A DNA stretch of 64,000 bases, from positions 45,675,549-45,739,548 of the forward strand of contig CP136067.1 of NCBI GenBank assembly GCA_032622095.1, read 5' to 3'. Position 1 is the stretch's first letter. Each line of letters begins with the position of its first letter. A program made the translations under genes and the position numbers. Below, in pieces: positions 1 to 11,157 of this stretch. The DNA comes from Siphonodentalium dalli. Its lineage: Eukaryota; Mollusca; Scaphopoda; Gadilida; Siphonodentaliidae. Below the pieces are notes generated by a model. The model did no database searches and was not told the origin of the DNA. It was given only the letters and a program-made list of their open reading frames with translations.

Positions 1-93
1 CTGAATAAATTAAACTATATGAAATGTTATTTCACTATCCAAAAGATTCCACATACATCTGGTCCATGAAACAATTGGTACATTATATGGAAC

Positions 94-597
94 TTAAAGG
101 CACATGAGGCCTTAGTTGTCGAAAATATTCATATTTGTTCCAATCACCGTTAACAGAAAAAACATTAAAACGCATACAGTTTCGTTCATATATACCATGA
201 CCATCGCGTAAACAGCATGTTATCATAAAGACCTACTATATTTTACGTAAGCAAGAACCTGGTTGTGTTACAGAAGACAGCACAATGGTAATGGCTAACC
301 ACACACAAATGGCATAAACGCTCTTTATTAGTTCCATATCAGGAATTCGCCAACAAAGAACGCTCTTTATATTTACCATCATAATATAAACAAACACCAG
401 AAAAGTAACTTTTTAAGCTTTTGTTTACACAACACTGGTCAAACATATGACAATAACATACTGTTTATGCGATATTTCTTATTTGTATACGGACAAAGTC
501 TGTCTACATTTTGATGTTCTTTCTATTTGTGGCGGTTTTTGACGGGTGGAAATATTTTCACAGCATACCCACCGCCAAGGTCAACCGTACCTTTAAT
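94..597. mobile_element. foldback / inverted-repeat element (TTAAAGGYAC ends)
   Basis: Ends are inverted: TTAAAGGCAC at 94-103 and GTACCTTTAA at 588-597. The left part (94-265) matches, in opposite orientation, 43707-43912. The right part (about 270-597) matches, in opposite orientation, 18983-19320. The three copies define one family with the internal word 'aaagagcgttctttg'. No coding capacity is seen, so this is a non-autonomous DNA element. Its class is unknown. Confidence 0.6.
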
Positions 598-1560
598 TTA
601 TTCAGTTATATGAATATATTAGTATGCCACTTGCTCCAAGCCAATATATGGATTATAACAAGCAGCACACAATAATATTTTATATTTAGCCAGCAGGTGT
701 CATATAACAAATAATGTACCAGATGTCTGCACACAAATAGCTATTAAATTTCATATAATGTACAAATTGTTTGTACAGATAATGAATAATCATGTTATTT
801 TAGCCAGCAGGTGGCATACAACAAATAAGGTACTAAATGTGTGTACCTAGTCATTGCGTTCCATATAATGTACCAATTTTTTGTACATAAATAGTATTAA
901 ATCTCATATAACATATGTGGGATAATTTGGATAATGAAAAGATCACTGCATATATATATATGGATTATAACAGGTAGGATACAGGCATATTTAATTTTTA
1001 GCCAGCAGGTGTCATATAACAAATAAAGTACCAAATGTCTGCACATAAATAGCTATTAAATTTCATATAATGTACGCACAATTTGTACAGATAATGTGTA
1101 ATAATGTTTTCTTTTAGCCAGCAGGTGGCATATAGAAAATAATGTACCAAATGTGTGTAAATAAGTAGCCCTTAGATTTAATATAATGTATAAATTGGTT
1201 GTAAACATAATATTCCATTAACTTTCATATATCACATACTATGTGAGATATTTTGGATATTGAAAAGGTCACTGTATATTTCAATATAATCAGTGAAAGA
1301 TATATTAATATACCACTTATTCCAAGCCATTATATGGATCAGGACAAGTAGTACACAACAATATTTTATTTTAGTCAGCAGGTGACATATAACAGATAAT
1401 ATATCAAATGTTTGAACACAAATGGCCATTATTTTCATATAATGTATCAATTGTTTGTACAGATATTGTACCAATTGTTTGCGCATAAATAGGTATTAAA
1501 TTTGATATACCAACTAATATGTGGAGTCTTTAGAATAATAAATAGATTACTGCATATAAT
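598..1560. repeat. higher-order tandem array with AGCCAGCAGGTG box
   Basis: The box AGCCAGCAGGTG (or a near variant) starts at 688, 802, 1000, 1116 and 1373. Each is followed by 'catataacaaataatgtacc' and later by 'tgtacaaattgtttgtacag'-like text. Spacings of 114, 198, 116 and 257 show two alternating monomers forming a ~313-bp super-unit (688 to 1000, 802 to 1116), with a partial third unit. Copies are diverged. No reading frame of interest lies inside. Confidence 0.7.
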
Positions 1561-1891
1561 TTGTTCAGTCAATATATATACTAGTTTATCACTTGCTTCA
1601 AGACAAAACATAGCTTGAGACAAATAGATAACCGGTATATTTTATTAACCTTTGAATTTCATATTCCAAATATGTTGATTCTTTGGAATAGTAAAAAGAT
1701 TACTGCATATATTATGATTTGTTAAATAGTGTACCTAAGAATAAATGTTATAAGTCATCATTTTGGTTATATTATATTAGATTCGGAATTTGTCATAGTT
1801 CCATATTTTGGTGCTAGCTGATATATTCCTTTGATTTTATAATTTGCTAGAACTGCTTTTTTCAGTAGCTTGATATGTTGAGGAATGTACA
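1561..1891. other. AT-rich stretch, nothing recognised
   Basis: The sequence is AT-rich with stops in all frames. I see no splice-flanked exon and no inverted repeat here. Confidence 0.6.
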
Positions 1892-1987
1892 TGTCTTATT
1901 GAAAGATAACAATATATATACATACAATATTATGCAAAGATTGTCTTAAAGATAACAATATATATGCATACATAATTATGCAAAGAT
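1892..1987. repeat. two-copy tandem duplication, ~48 bp
   Basis: Two adjacent copies of a unit reading gtctta-(ttga)-aagataacaatatatat-(a/g)-catac...attatgcaaagat, at 1893-1942 and 1943-1987. Confidence 0.7.
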
Positions 1988-2023
1988 CGGCCATGCCTTT
2001 AGCCTGCAATAATTATATAACAT

Positions 2024-2981
2024 TTAGATGTCAGAAAAAGTATTAATAATCTTCTTCTGTTGACTGCCTGTGTATTTTATGAACAGTTTGCCGTTGTAAC
2101 TCCATGAGTCTTCCACCCACTCTGTTTCTTTTGCTTTTTTAATGAGCTTGCTGTTTATTTCTTTGTTCCCCTTGTAACAAATTGACAAATGATGCCTCTG
2201 TTTTGATTATTGACATATGGCCCGAGTCTGTGGGCAATGCTTATGTCCTCTTTGTTTATACTTAATTTCAGGTTATTCTGCATTATTTTTATAACTTCTG
2301 TCTCACAGTCATCAGCTGTTTCCCCCTTCTTGTGATTCCCAATACCATATATCCTTATACTATCTTTGCGTGTTTGTTGTTCAGAGTCTGTTTAGCTTTT
2401 CATGTAGTTTGATGTTTTCTAGGGTAATATTGTTTATAGATATATCTTTTTTTTACAGAATCATCTTTCAGTTCAATAATTGTCTTGTCCATATTGTCCA
2501 TTCTTGTTTCTATATCAAACATCTTTCCTTTGATTCTTCATTTACATTTCTACTTTTTTGTCAATTTTCACTTTCTCCAACTTTTTGTCCAGATCTTCAG
2601 TCTTCACCAAAAGCATTAATTGTTGATTTAGGTGATCTTTCGTTACCAGTGCTTCCAATTTTGTGTTCATAGAGTTTATTTCCGCTAGTAATTTATCAAG
2701 TTGGTTTCCATTTGTCGTTTTTTCAGGACCGAATTGTATTGTTTGTTTGACCACTTCCATTTGTCACGAGTTTCTGGGTTTTTTGGAGGAACATTTACAG
2801 TCTTTTTGTTTTTAGAAGAGACCTTATCTTGCCCCGATGGCAAACTGTCATCCACACTCGAGGTAGAGCTCATTGGGGTATTGCGTTTTGTTTCTGACAT
2901 TGTTGAATCGACAATGGGTGATAACAATTTTGTCGAGGAAAATGTTACAATTGCTTCTTTTCTGTCAATGCAAACACTCAC
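2024..2981 (-). pseudogene. LINE (non-LTR retrotransposon) ORF1 relic
   Basis: Read on the minus strand this is a frameshifted ORF1-type nucleic-acid-binding protein. The N-terminal part (2981-2760) is basic and Ser/Lys rich (MSETKRNTPMSSTSS). Next comes a short coiled-coil stretch (LDKLLAEINSMNTKLEAL, about 2700-2640). After that is an RRM-like core with DSIRIYGIGNHKKGE, ISIAHRLGPY and RGIICQFVTR (about 2375-2165). The tail NGKLFIKYTGSQQKK (about 2090-2050) ends at a TAA at 2024-2026. The IAHRLG and GKLFIK signatures are known from LINE ORF1 proteins. At least two frameshifts (near 2700 and 2165) break it. No ORF2 follows below 2024, so the element is incomplete. The assignment to ORF1 is firm; the clade is not resolved. 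Confidence 0.8.
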
Positions 2982-3107
2982 TATTTTCTTTCACGTGTGT
3001 TATCTCTTATGCGTTTAATTTTCTTCACATCTTATTTGCTTAGAACCGCTCATAATATAAAATAAGTGAGATTGAACTTTCCACCAAAATCTTGTTTATC
3101 TCTTCAC

Positions 3108-3119
3108 GCCGCCATTTTG
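3108..3119 (-). promoter_or_regulatory. YY1-like site upstream of the LINE ORF1
   Basis: The minus strand reads CAAAATGGCGGC about 130 bp upstream of the ORF1 start region. This matches the general YY1 consensus (AANATGGCGGC). Other LINE 5' UTRs, such as human L1, are known to carry a YY1 site at their start. The site is seen; the function is inferred. Confidence 0.4.
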
Positions 3120-3147
3120 ATACAGATGAAGAACCAAGAGAGGGTGC

Positions 3148-3240
3148 AAGTTCCACTGCAGCTAACATGTGAATAAGTAAGTTCCACTGCAGCTAATATG
3201 TGAATCAGTAAGTTCCACTGCAGCTAATATGTGAATCAGT
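3148..3240. repeat. three-copy 31-bp tandem repeat
   Basis: Units start with aagttccactgcagctaa at 3148, 3179 and 3210. Copies two and three are identical over the unit, and copy one differs at two positions. Confidence 0.85.
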
Positions 3241-3334
3241 AAGTTTTTAGACCATATTACCAGTTTGTCTATTTGTGTTTCCATTTTGTCTCCAACAGGC
3301 TGGTATTGAGAAAGATAGATGCACTGATTTATCG

Positions 3335-3347
3335 CCCCCCCCCCCCC
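3335..3347. repeat. C13 homopolymer
   Basis: Run of 13 C. The flanks from 3241 to 3560 show no gene. Confidence 0.8.
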
Positions 3348-3560
3348 AGTGTTTGAATTTTCACCAACCAGATTGCAACCATTTTGGTTATATACTAGTA
3401 ATTTGTTACTTTATTTTATTAATAATCAGTGACATTTTAAGTCATCTGAGGGAACATTAACTAGTCAGACTGCATAATCCATGATGGAACATTAAACCGG
3501 CATAACTTCAGGGTGGCCTATCACAAAAGTCTTTTTTTTTTGCACCGTGCTCAGTGGATT

Positions 3561-3650
3561 ATAAAAAAAATCTAGATCATAGTAATCCTTTAAGGTGCTC
3601 AAGCATAAAAAAAATCTAGACCATAGTAATCCTTTAAGGTGCTCAAGCAT
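3561..3650. repeat. two-copy 44-bp tandem duplication
   Basis: Unit ataaaaaaaatctagaYc followed by atagtaatcctttaaggtgc and tcaagc, present twice with one substitution. Confidence 0.8.
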
Positions 3651-3859
3651 ATATATATTAAACATTCTGACCCTGCCCTCCTCAAGGGGGCACTGTATCC
3701 TTCCAAACTTCATAGAATGGCAAGAAATGCATTAGATATCCTAAGAGAAAATATACCCATTCTAGTAGCTTAGTATGAGCTTGGACCAGAAAGTGCTTTG
3801 AAATGTGGTATGATTACAAAAAAATTAGCATTTTTATACATTTTAAATAGATATAATAT

Positions 3860-4082
3860 GTTATTGGCCTGTCTGTCCACCCTTCCTTCAGTTTTGGTTT
3901 TGGTTTCCGGATGATAACTTTAGATAGTCTCAACTGAATGGAATGAAATTTGGTATATGGGTTCACTATCACAAAATACAGGTCCAGTTCAAATTTGTGT
4001 TCCGCCCACCTATTTTCACCAGGGTTATGTCCCTTTGTTGCAATTACCACAGGCATGCTTTGCCACACCCTGGCGATGCTCT
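3860..4082 (+). repeat. mollusc-type short repeat (TCTGTCC / gatgataactt / ggttatg)
   Basis: Reads 'ggcctgtctgtccacc', 'ggtttccggatgataac', 'acaaaatacaggtc' and 'caccagggttatgtccctt'. A second clear copy is at 40500-40695. Non-coding. It belongs to the broad group discussed under the hairpin-headed family. Confidence 0.55.
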
Positions 4083-4130
4083 TGTTTATAAATGCTAATT
4101 TATATTGTTTATAAATGCTAATTTATAAAG
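4083..4130. repeat. two-copy 24-bp tandem repeat
   Basis: The unit tgtttataaatgctaattta is present twice. From 4131 to 4690 I see nothing beyond AT-rich sequence. Confidence 0.7.
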
Positions 4131-4692
4131 TGCTGAAGCACCATTCATTGTGTAAAAATTAAACTTACGTTGCTTGTTATCTTTTGCAAGATTCGTTATC
4201 ATCCTATCCCGCCTCTTCGTAGTTCTGGACCCTCCATGTTATCATTTTATATGGCACACTTGCCCTTATTCTATTCCTCTTTGCCTTGATCACTTTCCTG
4301 AAGCTTTCAGGCAGTTGAGCTGTAGTAAAACAGGTTACACACCAATTAATACAATTTAATTTCTCAAAACTTTAGATAAAAATAACTGAGTGTAAATCCT
4401 TATATAATTTTATCTCTTTATTATTAGAGGAACTCTATTTTACTGAAAAATAGGATTTATCGACAAGTTTAGTTTATTGATCATCAGCTTGATGCCGAAA
4501 TTATAATTACTTTTTCAAAAGTAAATTGTTTGTTATAGAGTTACTCCTCTTGAATTAGTTTTGTTGATTTTTAGCTCAACTTTACTTGGACAGTTTGAGA
4601 TAGTTGGGACAATTATTTAACACGCGATACATGATATTTGCATGTTCAGACTGATGACTTTGCGTGTCTCATTACACCGGTGTCCCGATGAA

Positions 4693-4930
4693 TCAACTCA
4701 CCACTACATGTAGATGGGAACGAGTCATTTTGGGGTTATTCGGCCATAAAACATTGCTGCCGACAGCCATCTTGGATTTTACTCTTTGCATGACACGGGC
4801 TACAGGTCGTACCTGAGGTCGGATCATCATGAAATTTGTCATGGGTGTTAGCCTTGACATGTAGATGGGAACATGGTTGTTCAGCAAAAAAACATGGCGG
4901 CCAGCGGCCATCTTTGATTTCAAAATTCAA
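4693..4930. repeat. dispersed repeat with 'acatgtagatgggaac' word
   Basis: Contains the word acatgtagatgggaac twice (about 4708 and 4857), with 'catcttggattttactc' and 'ggcggccagcggccatc' between and after. An inverted relative at 33440-33690 carries 'ttcccatctacatgtc' twice, and 59700-59945 shares 'atgaagtttggtgatcgga' and 'gagtcatgcaaagagtaaaa'-style text. The short open frames here are by-products of the repeat. Confidence 0.5.
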
Positions 4931-5096
4931 TTCATAATTCCATTCATAAAGTTGAGCTACGGTGTCATGGACACTTTCGTTTAATGTCTTTTAGATATCT
5001 ACTTGATGGGTTCTTTGAATTCTGTGAAATTTAATGTAGATATTTTCAATGTTAATGAGCTCCCAAATATTTCCACTAGTATATGCTGGTATTCAC

Positions 5097-5313
5097 CTGT
5101 AGTGATGTGATTGTCACAAGAAGGATCTGTTAGCTTGACAGACTGATCTTCATGTTTCTTAGCTGAAAAATTGATACACATTGACGGAATAAAGCACATT
5201 GTATAGTATGTGGATTGTTCTATATTTTGAATATTCCACTTAAAGTGATGTGAAAGCACCACGGCAGGGTGATCAAATAGAAATGAAGAATAATCTTGCT
5301 CATAGTAGTATTT
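5097..5313 (-). CDS. candidate internal exon, unknown protein
   Basis: On the minus strand an open 217-nt block lies between a good acceptor (ggatattatatttcag) and a donor (ACAG|GTGAAT). It encodes about 72 residues including YSSFLFDHPAVVLSHHFKWN and FIPSMCINFSAKKHEDQS. No domain is recognised and no partner exon is found nearby. It could be a real host exon or chance in AT-rich sequence. The mixed, non-repetitive composition and both splice signals are the only support. The flanks from 5314 to 6170 hold nothing I recognise. Confidence 0.3.
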
Positions 5314-6179
5314 CTGAAATATAATATCCAAATAGACAACGCACAGTCATTCTTATATATTTATTAAATACAGTGACTCGCAATGGCGAAATTGGTTTCA
5401 CTAGTTTATTGCCACTATTTGCGTCCCGAATCGAGTAGTAAATATTTACAATTGAGCATTGTTCAAATGATGTTTTCTATGGAGTGGTACGGCTGATTTG
5501 CTTCAAATTGTTGACAATGTTAGTTGAATGTTACATTCCTCCAGTTGGCATAGCGCTCGAATCTTAACTTATGAGTTTCACGCACTCAAGCAAGTTCATA
5601 ATATAGAGAGTAATCAATTGGTTTCGAGAATTACGCTAAAGGCGAGAGACGTCCGTAAGAAACGAGTTACTAGAATAGTGATTTTCTGATAGTAATGTGA
5701 AGAAAGGAAGAATTTCATATATACATAGACGTATAATGTCAGGCTCCTAACAAACTTTAAGGCATGTGAGTTACAAGAAGGCAATTGCTTTAACAAAAGT
5801 GGCAAGGAATTATTCTGCAGATTAGTTATTCCGAAATGATACTTATTGCAAAACTGTATTACCTATTCTGATTACTGTTCTGCGAGCAGCATTTCTAGCC
5901 CTTTTCAAATAATTGCGAGGTTGACTGCAGTTGTGGCTTCTTTACTGTGGATGTATCCTACATTTAGAGAAATTTTCTTTTCTTTTTCAACATCTCAAAT
6001 ATTCAAGAAAATCATCCAATGCAATGAGGAAAGACAACTTGAAGTTTCATAAGAGTTATAAAATATTAGAGAAATTGGTCGAAGCTCAGTTTGTCTCTAT
6101 ATTTCCATCATTTACTTATTCATGAACTTCTTGTATCTGCCCAATTTTTTTCCGGATGTTTTAACTTGAACAATATTTA

Positions 6180-6300
6180 AACACAATTTGTTGATATTTG
6201 GAATGTGGTTCACTTATGAGATGACACCCCAAGTTCGAATTTGGTCATGGTCCAATAAAGTGTGACGGAGTTAATGCGAGTTATGTCTTGATATTTATTA
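6180..6300. repeat. diverged copy of the mollusc-type short repeat
   Basis: Shares 'aagttcgaatttgg' and 'gagttatg'-like words with the repeats at 3860, 29548 and 39280. It is heavily decayed. From 6300 to 6780 nothing is recognised. Confidence 0.35.
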
Positions 6301-6780
6301 TGTGGTTTATTTTGTTATTTCACATGTAATTGTAATTAGATAATGTATAATCTTGGTTTCCTATTGGAGAGTAAAGGCATCATATCGAATCACAAACTTA
6401 TATATTAACTTTTGACCTTTTATAATTTTCCTGTTTCCATTCATTAGCTGTTTGGAAATTTGGCAAAATAGTAAAGAATATGAAGTGGATGTGATTCTAT
6501 CGATACCGGTATACTTAGAGGAACTCTAAACAATCATCGGGAACTTACTGTCTCACAATTGACAATCCTACAACTGAATGAAATAATAACAAGAAATTTC
6601 TCACAAGGGGGAATCCAGTGATTTACAGTGACCCATCCAAAACGAAAATCTTGAGAGGCGAGGATTGGTGAGCGCTATACCGGTATATGTGTAAACATTT
6701 TGGTAGCATTTCTATAATAAACTACAAGCCGTCAATGTCACACCATGTTACCGTCAATCCACCACAATAACTTATATTCT

Positions 6781-6850
6781 TTCTGTTTATGGCAGTTTTA
6801 ATGGATGTGACTATTTTAACATTAATACCCACCACCAACGTTTGCTGTAT
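6781..6850. repeat. diverged relic of the TTAAAGGYAC family
   Basis: ttctttctgtttatggcagt...tacccaccaccaa parallels 523-583 (ttctttctatttgtggcggt...tacccaccgccaa). Only this inner part is recognisable. Confidence 0.4.
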
Positions 6851-6907
6851 CTTCAATATTCATCATTAGATAATAATGTTAACCACCTTCAAGTAAAGTT
6901 CCCATCG

Positions 6908-7348
6908 TTATTTGACACATTTCTCTGATGGTGACCTGGCGACTGCCTTGAAGCCTAATATAACCAAATGCATGTGAACCAGAATGATTCGCAACATGCT
7001 GCATCTCATCTTTTCCATAATTGCTTTGATTATATGAAACCAGCAAAGAATAAAGTCCAAACTAAGATCTTTACAAGCATTGGCATTTGCGTCAGATTTG
7101 TCAATCATTATTAGCTGCTGGTATGTTTGTGGTGCACAAAGGGTTTGGCGATAAAAAACATTTTTAATCTCTTTGTATGTATATCATGATTGCAGCTTGT
7201 TTGGTCACATGTAATATTATCTAGAATAGCCTTTAACCATATCTTTATAGTTTCTGCATTATCCCGGCTCATTAAAGTGAAACCAGCCGGACAGCCAAAC
7301 TCACTCGAATGCTGGGAAATCGCTGTCACCAGACAGGCACCATCATCC
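6908..7348 (-). pseudogene. MULE-type transposase fragment
   Basis: A minus-strand exon opens after acceptor gaatctcatttcag at 7348. It reads DDGACLVTAISQHSSE, then GFTLMSRDNAETIKIWLKAI, then a stop at 7111, then MIDKSDANANACKDL and FILCWFHIIKAIMEKM. The order 'SRDNAE...K.WL' followed by 'DKS..E/N.A...LCWFH' is typical of MULE transposase cores: the D of DKS is a catalytic-type acid and CWFH follows it. The stop at 7111 and missing ends show a dead fragment. It belongs to a different subfamily from the MULE gene at 22.5-35.7 kb. Confidence 0.65.
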
Positions 7349-7530
7349 TGAAATGAGATTCAAGTATTTCCATTTGGTTTAAAATTATCCTTTAAAAAGA
7401 GAGTTTTGTGAGTTCATTCATCAACTATGGAGATCTATCTGAGTCATAATATGCCAGATATCAATGATATCTACAGTCAGGCAATAACCACAGTACATGG
7501 TGAATATGTTAATAAGTTTCTCTTTTTATT

Positions 7531-7801
7531 AGCTCAGGTGAGATGAAGTCTCCGGTGGAGCTATAGTCATCACTTCTTACTATTGTGTGATCATATCGGA
7601 ATCAAATTTGGTATATGAGTTTATCAGCTCGAAATACAGATCAAGTTCAAATATGGGTACGATCCACCCATTTTGTTCTGAAATTTAGTATCGGATTTAT
7701 GGTCCTTGTTATTTATTTCAGAAAAGCTGATGCCCCCAATGAAGCCACTTTTTCGGGAGACACTGTGGCCGGACGGCCTTTTATTTCAACCGAAATCATG
7801 T
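7531..7801 (+). repeat. hairpin-headed repeat, copy F
   Basis: Begins with a loose hairpin (GCTCaGGTGAGA ... TCTCCGGTGGAGC) and 'tatag'. The body has 'ggtatatgagtttatcag' and 'cccattttgttctgaa'. It ends with 'cgggagacactgtgg', the hairpin GGCCggacGGCC (7767-7778) and TTTTATTT. The same 3' end occurs in the copies at 32278, 38874 and 57890. Confidence 0.65.
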
Positions 7802-7917
7802 GATTCCTGACCGTGAAATAAACAATAGATGAAGAGTATCACTCACCAATCAACTGCATCGAGTAGTACTGCACAAGCACTAACCTTATTTCAATTTTAT
7901 TTGATCGAACAAAGTAC

Positions 7918-9414
7918 TTATGACTGAATTAGACCGACTGTACCATTCTCCATTTGTTCATCAAGTATCTCCACGTATATCGCGTCGTCTCCTTCATATT
8001 TGTATGTACCATTCTGGATATCCTGGCACAGTTGCTATTACCCTTGCCTCATACCGTTTGTCTTCCCCATCTTCACCAAGGACGTGCCATATATGTTTTC
8101 CAATCCATAAAGAGACCGTTTCCTTTTCCTCATCTGAGAGTCTCATCTCTGAAGCTTGAGTTAGTAGCTCCTTACAATTATGAACCAACTCATTCACAGT
8201 CAGGTATCGTCTTTTCTCACCTCAGAAAATCTGAACATATGGATATCAGCTTCCCTGCATAGGATTTTTAGCTGAGCTTTAAGTGCACTTTCTCTGCCTT
8301 TGACGGCAGACCAGCAATGCTTTACTCCAATTTCTCAACTGTCTCATACAATCCATAGTACTGAATTTCTCTGAACATGAATTCTCTATCTTTGAAGCGC
8401 TTCTCAATTCTTCTCTGTTCCTCTTGCCTTTTCATGTTCTGATTCGCCATTCTTTGTACAATGATTTGTTTCCGCCTTGACTGGTACATACTAATTAAAT
8501 TTGAGGAGTCTTTAATTGCTTTTTTAACAAGACTTTTCTGTTCCTTGATATCCCTACATTCCAACCACTCTCCAGTTTTGTTCAGACAAAACACCACATA
8601 AGCTTATGTTATGTGCTTTATATTTGGTTTGAATCTCAGGAGTTGGTCTGTGTAGGCAAATACTCGCTCCGCACATTTATTGTGCTTCTCTACACTTTGT
8701 GTCGCACGAAAAAATGACTCATCCTTACCATGAAACTTAACTCCCGGTAGCAACTCCACATAGTGTTGTTTCAGCAGCCTGGATAGAGCTGACAAGAGGA
8801 CACAAAGTGTAGCTTCAGTGCTGTCATTGTCGCAAGGCGGTATTAAAAGGTCATACACAATATTCTTTACAATCCAAGCAGGCACATCATCTATTTCTAA
8901 TGTTCCACTCATGAAAGCACTGATATTTGTGCTCGCTTCATCTATGAATAGAGCTAGCCTTTCCACAACTTCTGAAAAGCTTAAGATGTGTATGCTCCTG
9001 TCTTCGATAATCTTCCAAAGTGGGCCAGTAACCATCTTGTTTACAAGTCCTAATGCCTTGCATCCTGCAAGTTGTTCTTCAGGTCAGCTAATACAGCCTT
9101 TAGTAGGAGATTCAAATCACCTTTTCCATCTAAATACTGAATCATCCTGTGAAAATAACATACATAAGCACCATTGAAGAAAATGATATTCAATTGGTTC
9201 CCTCTGAATGACACTAATGGCAGACTCCTCATCTTCTCTTTCAGCATATATGCGATGAACAGCTTGAAGTCAGCATAACACCAGCCCATCTAGCAAAAGA
9301 TTTACATCCAGACCGGATCAACCTAATTGGTCCTGGCTCATTAGCCTTGATTATTTGTGGCCCCGGTTTTGTATTTGTGCACACACTGGACTGCTGGGCC
9401 TTTTCTATCTGGAC
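7918..9414 (-). pseudogene. C-terminal block of the split family gene
   Basis: Begins right at the insertion point with VQIEKAQQSSVCTNTK, then EPGPIRLIRSGCKSFAR. After a frameshift near 9285 comes GWCYADFKLFIAYMLKEKM, LPLVSFRGNQLNIIFFNGAY and GDLNLLLKAVLADLKNN. A stop near 9048 precedes TGPLWKIIEDRSIHILSF, EKHNKCAERVFAYTDQLLRF, a stop at 8604, NKTGEWLECRDIKEQ and a long Lys/Arg/Gln/Glu helix (8500-8330). The last part, LSDEEKETVSLWIGKHIWHV to YEGDDAIYVEILDEQ, looks like the small beta-barrel tail seen in the family. It ends at TAA 7918-7920. Residues are well conserved apart from the breaks, so decay is fairly recent. Confidence 0.6.
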
Positions 9415-9745
9415 TAATAGTACTGGCCCCAGCATTGACCCCCGTAGGATTTTCATGTGGAGAACTGACTATATGTGCACTTCAATCAGTAGGTTAGATG
9501 CTTTCAAAAAGATTTGGGTATACATCACACAAAGTTGTTCGGTTGCCAAGGCAACGGCTTAAATACACATGCCAAATATTGAGGTTTCAACAACTGGAAT
9601 GCTTGCATTTAACCACTTATCTCGCGTTGGATTTGTTAAAACTGCCTGCACAGATCTATGTTTGCTATACAAACATATATAACTTGTCGGGAAATGCTAG
9701 GCACAAGTTGGCTGGCCATATATATCTCCGTTGCCATGGTAACGA

Positions 9746-10087
9746 TCATCCGGGGCTGAAACAAAGGTTCCGTTCATTTTCAGCAGACTTCTCTTTACAT
9801 CCGTTTTCAAATTTGCTGAGAGTTGTTTTCAGGGTATATGTTTTATAGCAGTCGTTGGACATGTAGTAGCTGAAAATGTTGTTCAATGTGGAAATTCGTT
9901 CGTGAACTTCATCGCCGCGTATCAATGCTGCTGCTTTCGCCTTTTCTTTGTCATTATCGGTAGAAGACAGAGGTGTATTTGGGTCATCCGTCTGGCAGAT
10001 GATACACAGATCTGGTCGTATGCTCTTCTCCTTCTTCATTTTCTTCAAACGTGTGCATGTCTCCTCGATAGAATCCCCTGTGGCATT
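9746..10087 (-). CDS. exon 2 of a gene inside the inverted-repeat element (Cys-rich module)
   Basis: Opens after acceptor ttttttatttgcag at 10087 and stays open to the left inverted repeat. It encodes about 114 residues: CTRLKKMKKEKSIRPDLCII with a C-x2-C pair (CIICQ), AAALIRGDEVHERISTL, then SNDCYKTYTLKTTLSKFENG and a further Cys-x(n)-Cys (CKEKSAENERNLC). The pattern looks like a small zinc-binding module. From memory, N-terminal C-x2-C...CYKxYT modules occur in the same kind of multi-copy invertebrate proteins as the host gene. It runs into the terminal repeat, so the rest of the protein is missing here. It could be the remnant of an internally deleted autonomous element. Confidence 0.5.
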   Translation of the reverse strand, partial: NATGDSIEETCTRLKKMKKEKSIRPDLCIICQTDDPNTPLSSTDNDKEKAKAAALIRGDEVHERISTLNNIFSYYMSNDCYKTYTLKTTLSKFENGCKEKSAENERNLCFSPG

Positions 10088-10578
10088 CTGCAAATAAAAA
10101 ATTCTAAATTAACTTTAATTAATAACTCCGTGGAAGCTGTTGATACAACAATAGGCTAATCGAGCAAATGGCTATTCAAGTGGAAATAAGCGGGAAAATG
10201 TGTCAAAACAGGAATATGACAATGTTGACGGGTATCGTATCATTTCTCCGTGTGAAGGGTGAAAACGAGGCACCTGAAGATGGCCTCATCTAAGACATAG
10301 ATTTGCGTATAAGGGAATGTAAAGTGTTTGTATATATCACCAATGAGGTATGCCGAGTTTGAGTTCAGATATATGCATGTTATATTAACTAAAATGAGAT
10401 TGGAACAATTCGGGGTCTCATTCACGAGACTGGTGACATGTCTATGACTTTAGAAAAATCTCATCTAACACTGTAATAGTATAGCAAGTGCTGCAATTTC
10501 ATCTAGTGTGCATACTGATATGGCGTATGCCTACCCATTGGCATTTTTTGCTTTCTTTATGTGGAAATAACAAATTAC

Positions 10579-10716
10579 CATGTGATCTATGCCATGCATT
10601 TCGAAAGGATGGAACATCGATTCTCTCTTTCGGCTATCTCTCCCAGTTGCGGCATTATCTCCTGTTGCATCTACGTTATGCATCCTTGTCGATTGTTTGT
10701 CACCAATACATGGAAC
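10579..10716 (-). CDS. exon 1/upstream exon of the gene inside the inverted-repeat element
   Basis: A minus-strand block of 138 nt (46 codons, phase 0 at both ends) between acceptor gaattgtttttgcag and donor CACATG|GTAATT. It encodes VPCIGDKQSTRMHNVDATGD and a basic end near FHPFEMHGIDHM. It joins in phase with the exon at 9746-10087. No domain is recognised. The in-phase join is the main support. Confidence 0.4.
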
Positions 10717-11157
10717 CTGCAAAAACAATTCAAACTGCACTTTGTCTTAAAATGGCATATCTCTCTCCCTGTAAGCACGTTTGATATAGTTTCAGGGGTA
10801 TAATATATTATATATGAATCGAAGACCCCTGTCCGGAATTGCTTCTATCAATTAATATTAATTATATTTCGAATATTTCTGGTATAAACATGGGTGATTG
10901 TTTAGCTAACGACCAATACTGCTAACATATACGATTTTATTTTATAATGTTGACAAATAAACGTTAATTATACTCATTACCGCTCGTAACTATAGAATAT
11001 AACGATACAAACAATCAATCTGAGACACTTGGTCGTCGGTGCGTAGCAATGGGAGCATCCTAATAATATCTATAGCTATCTGATAACGCCTGGACGTTCA
11101 TGAAATAAAATAAATAAATTTCCCTTTTAATCATCTCATTTTACCTGACTATCTACT

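Noticed and set aside
688-1480. Possible CRISPR-like regular repeats
   Set aside because: Spacing alternates between about 115 and 200-257 bp, and the spacers are themselves related repeats in a eukaryotic setting.
2370-3018. Two ~100-codon plus-strand frames
   Set aside because: Antisense of the LINE ORF1 relic.
8818-9177. 119-codon plus-strand open frame
   Set aside because: Antisense of the conserved C-terminal block of the split family gene.
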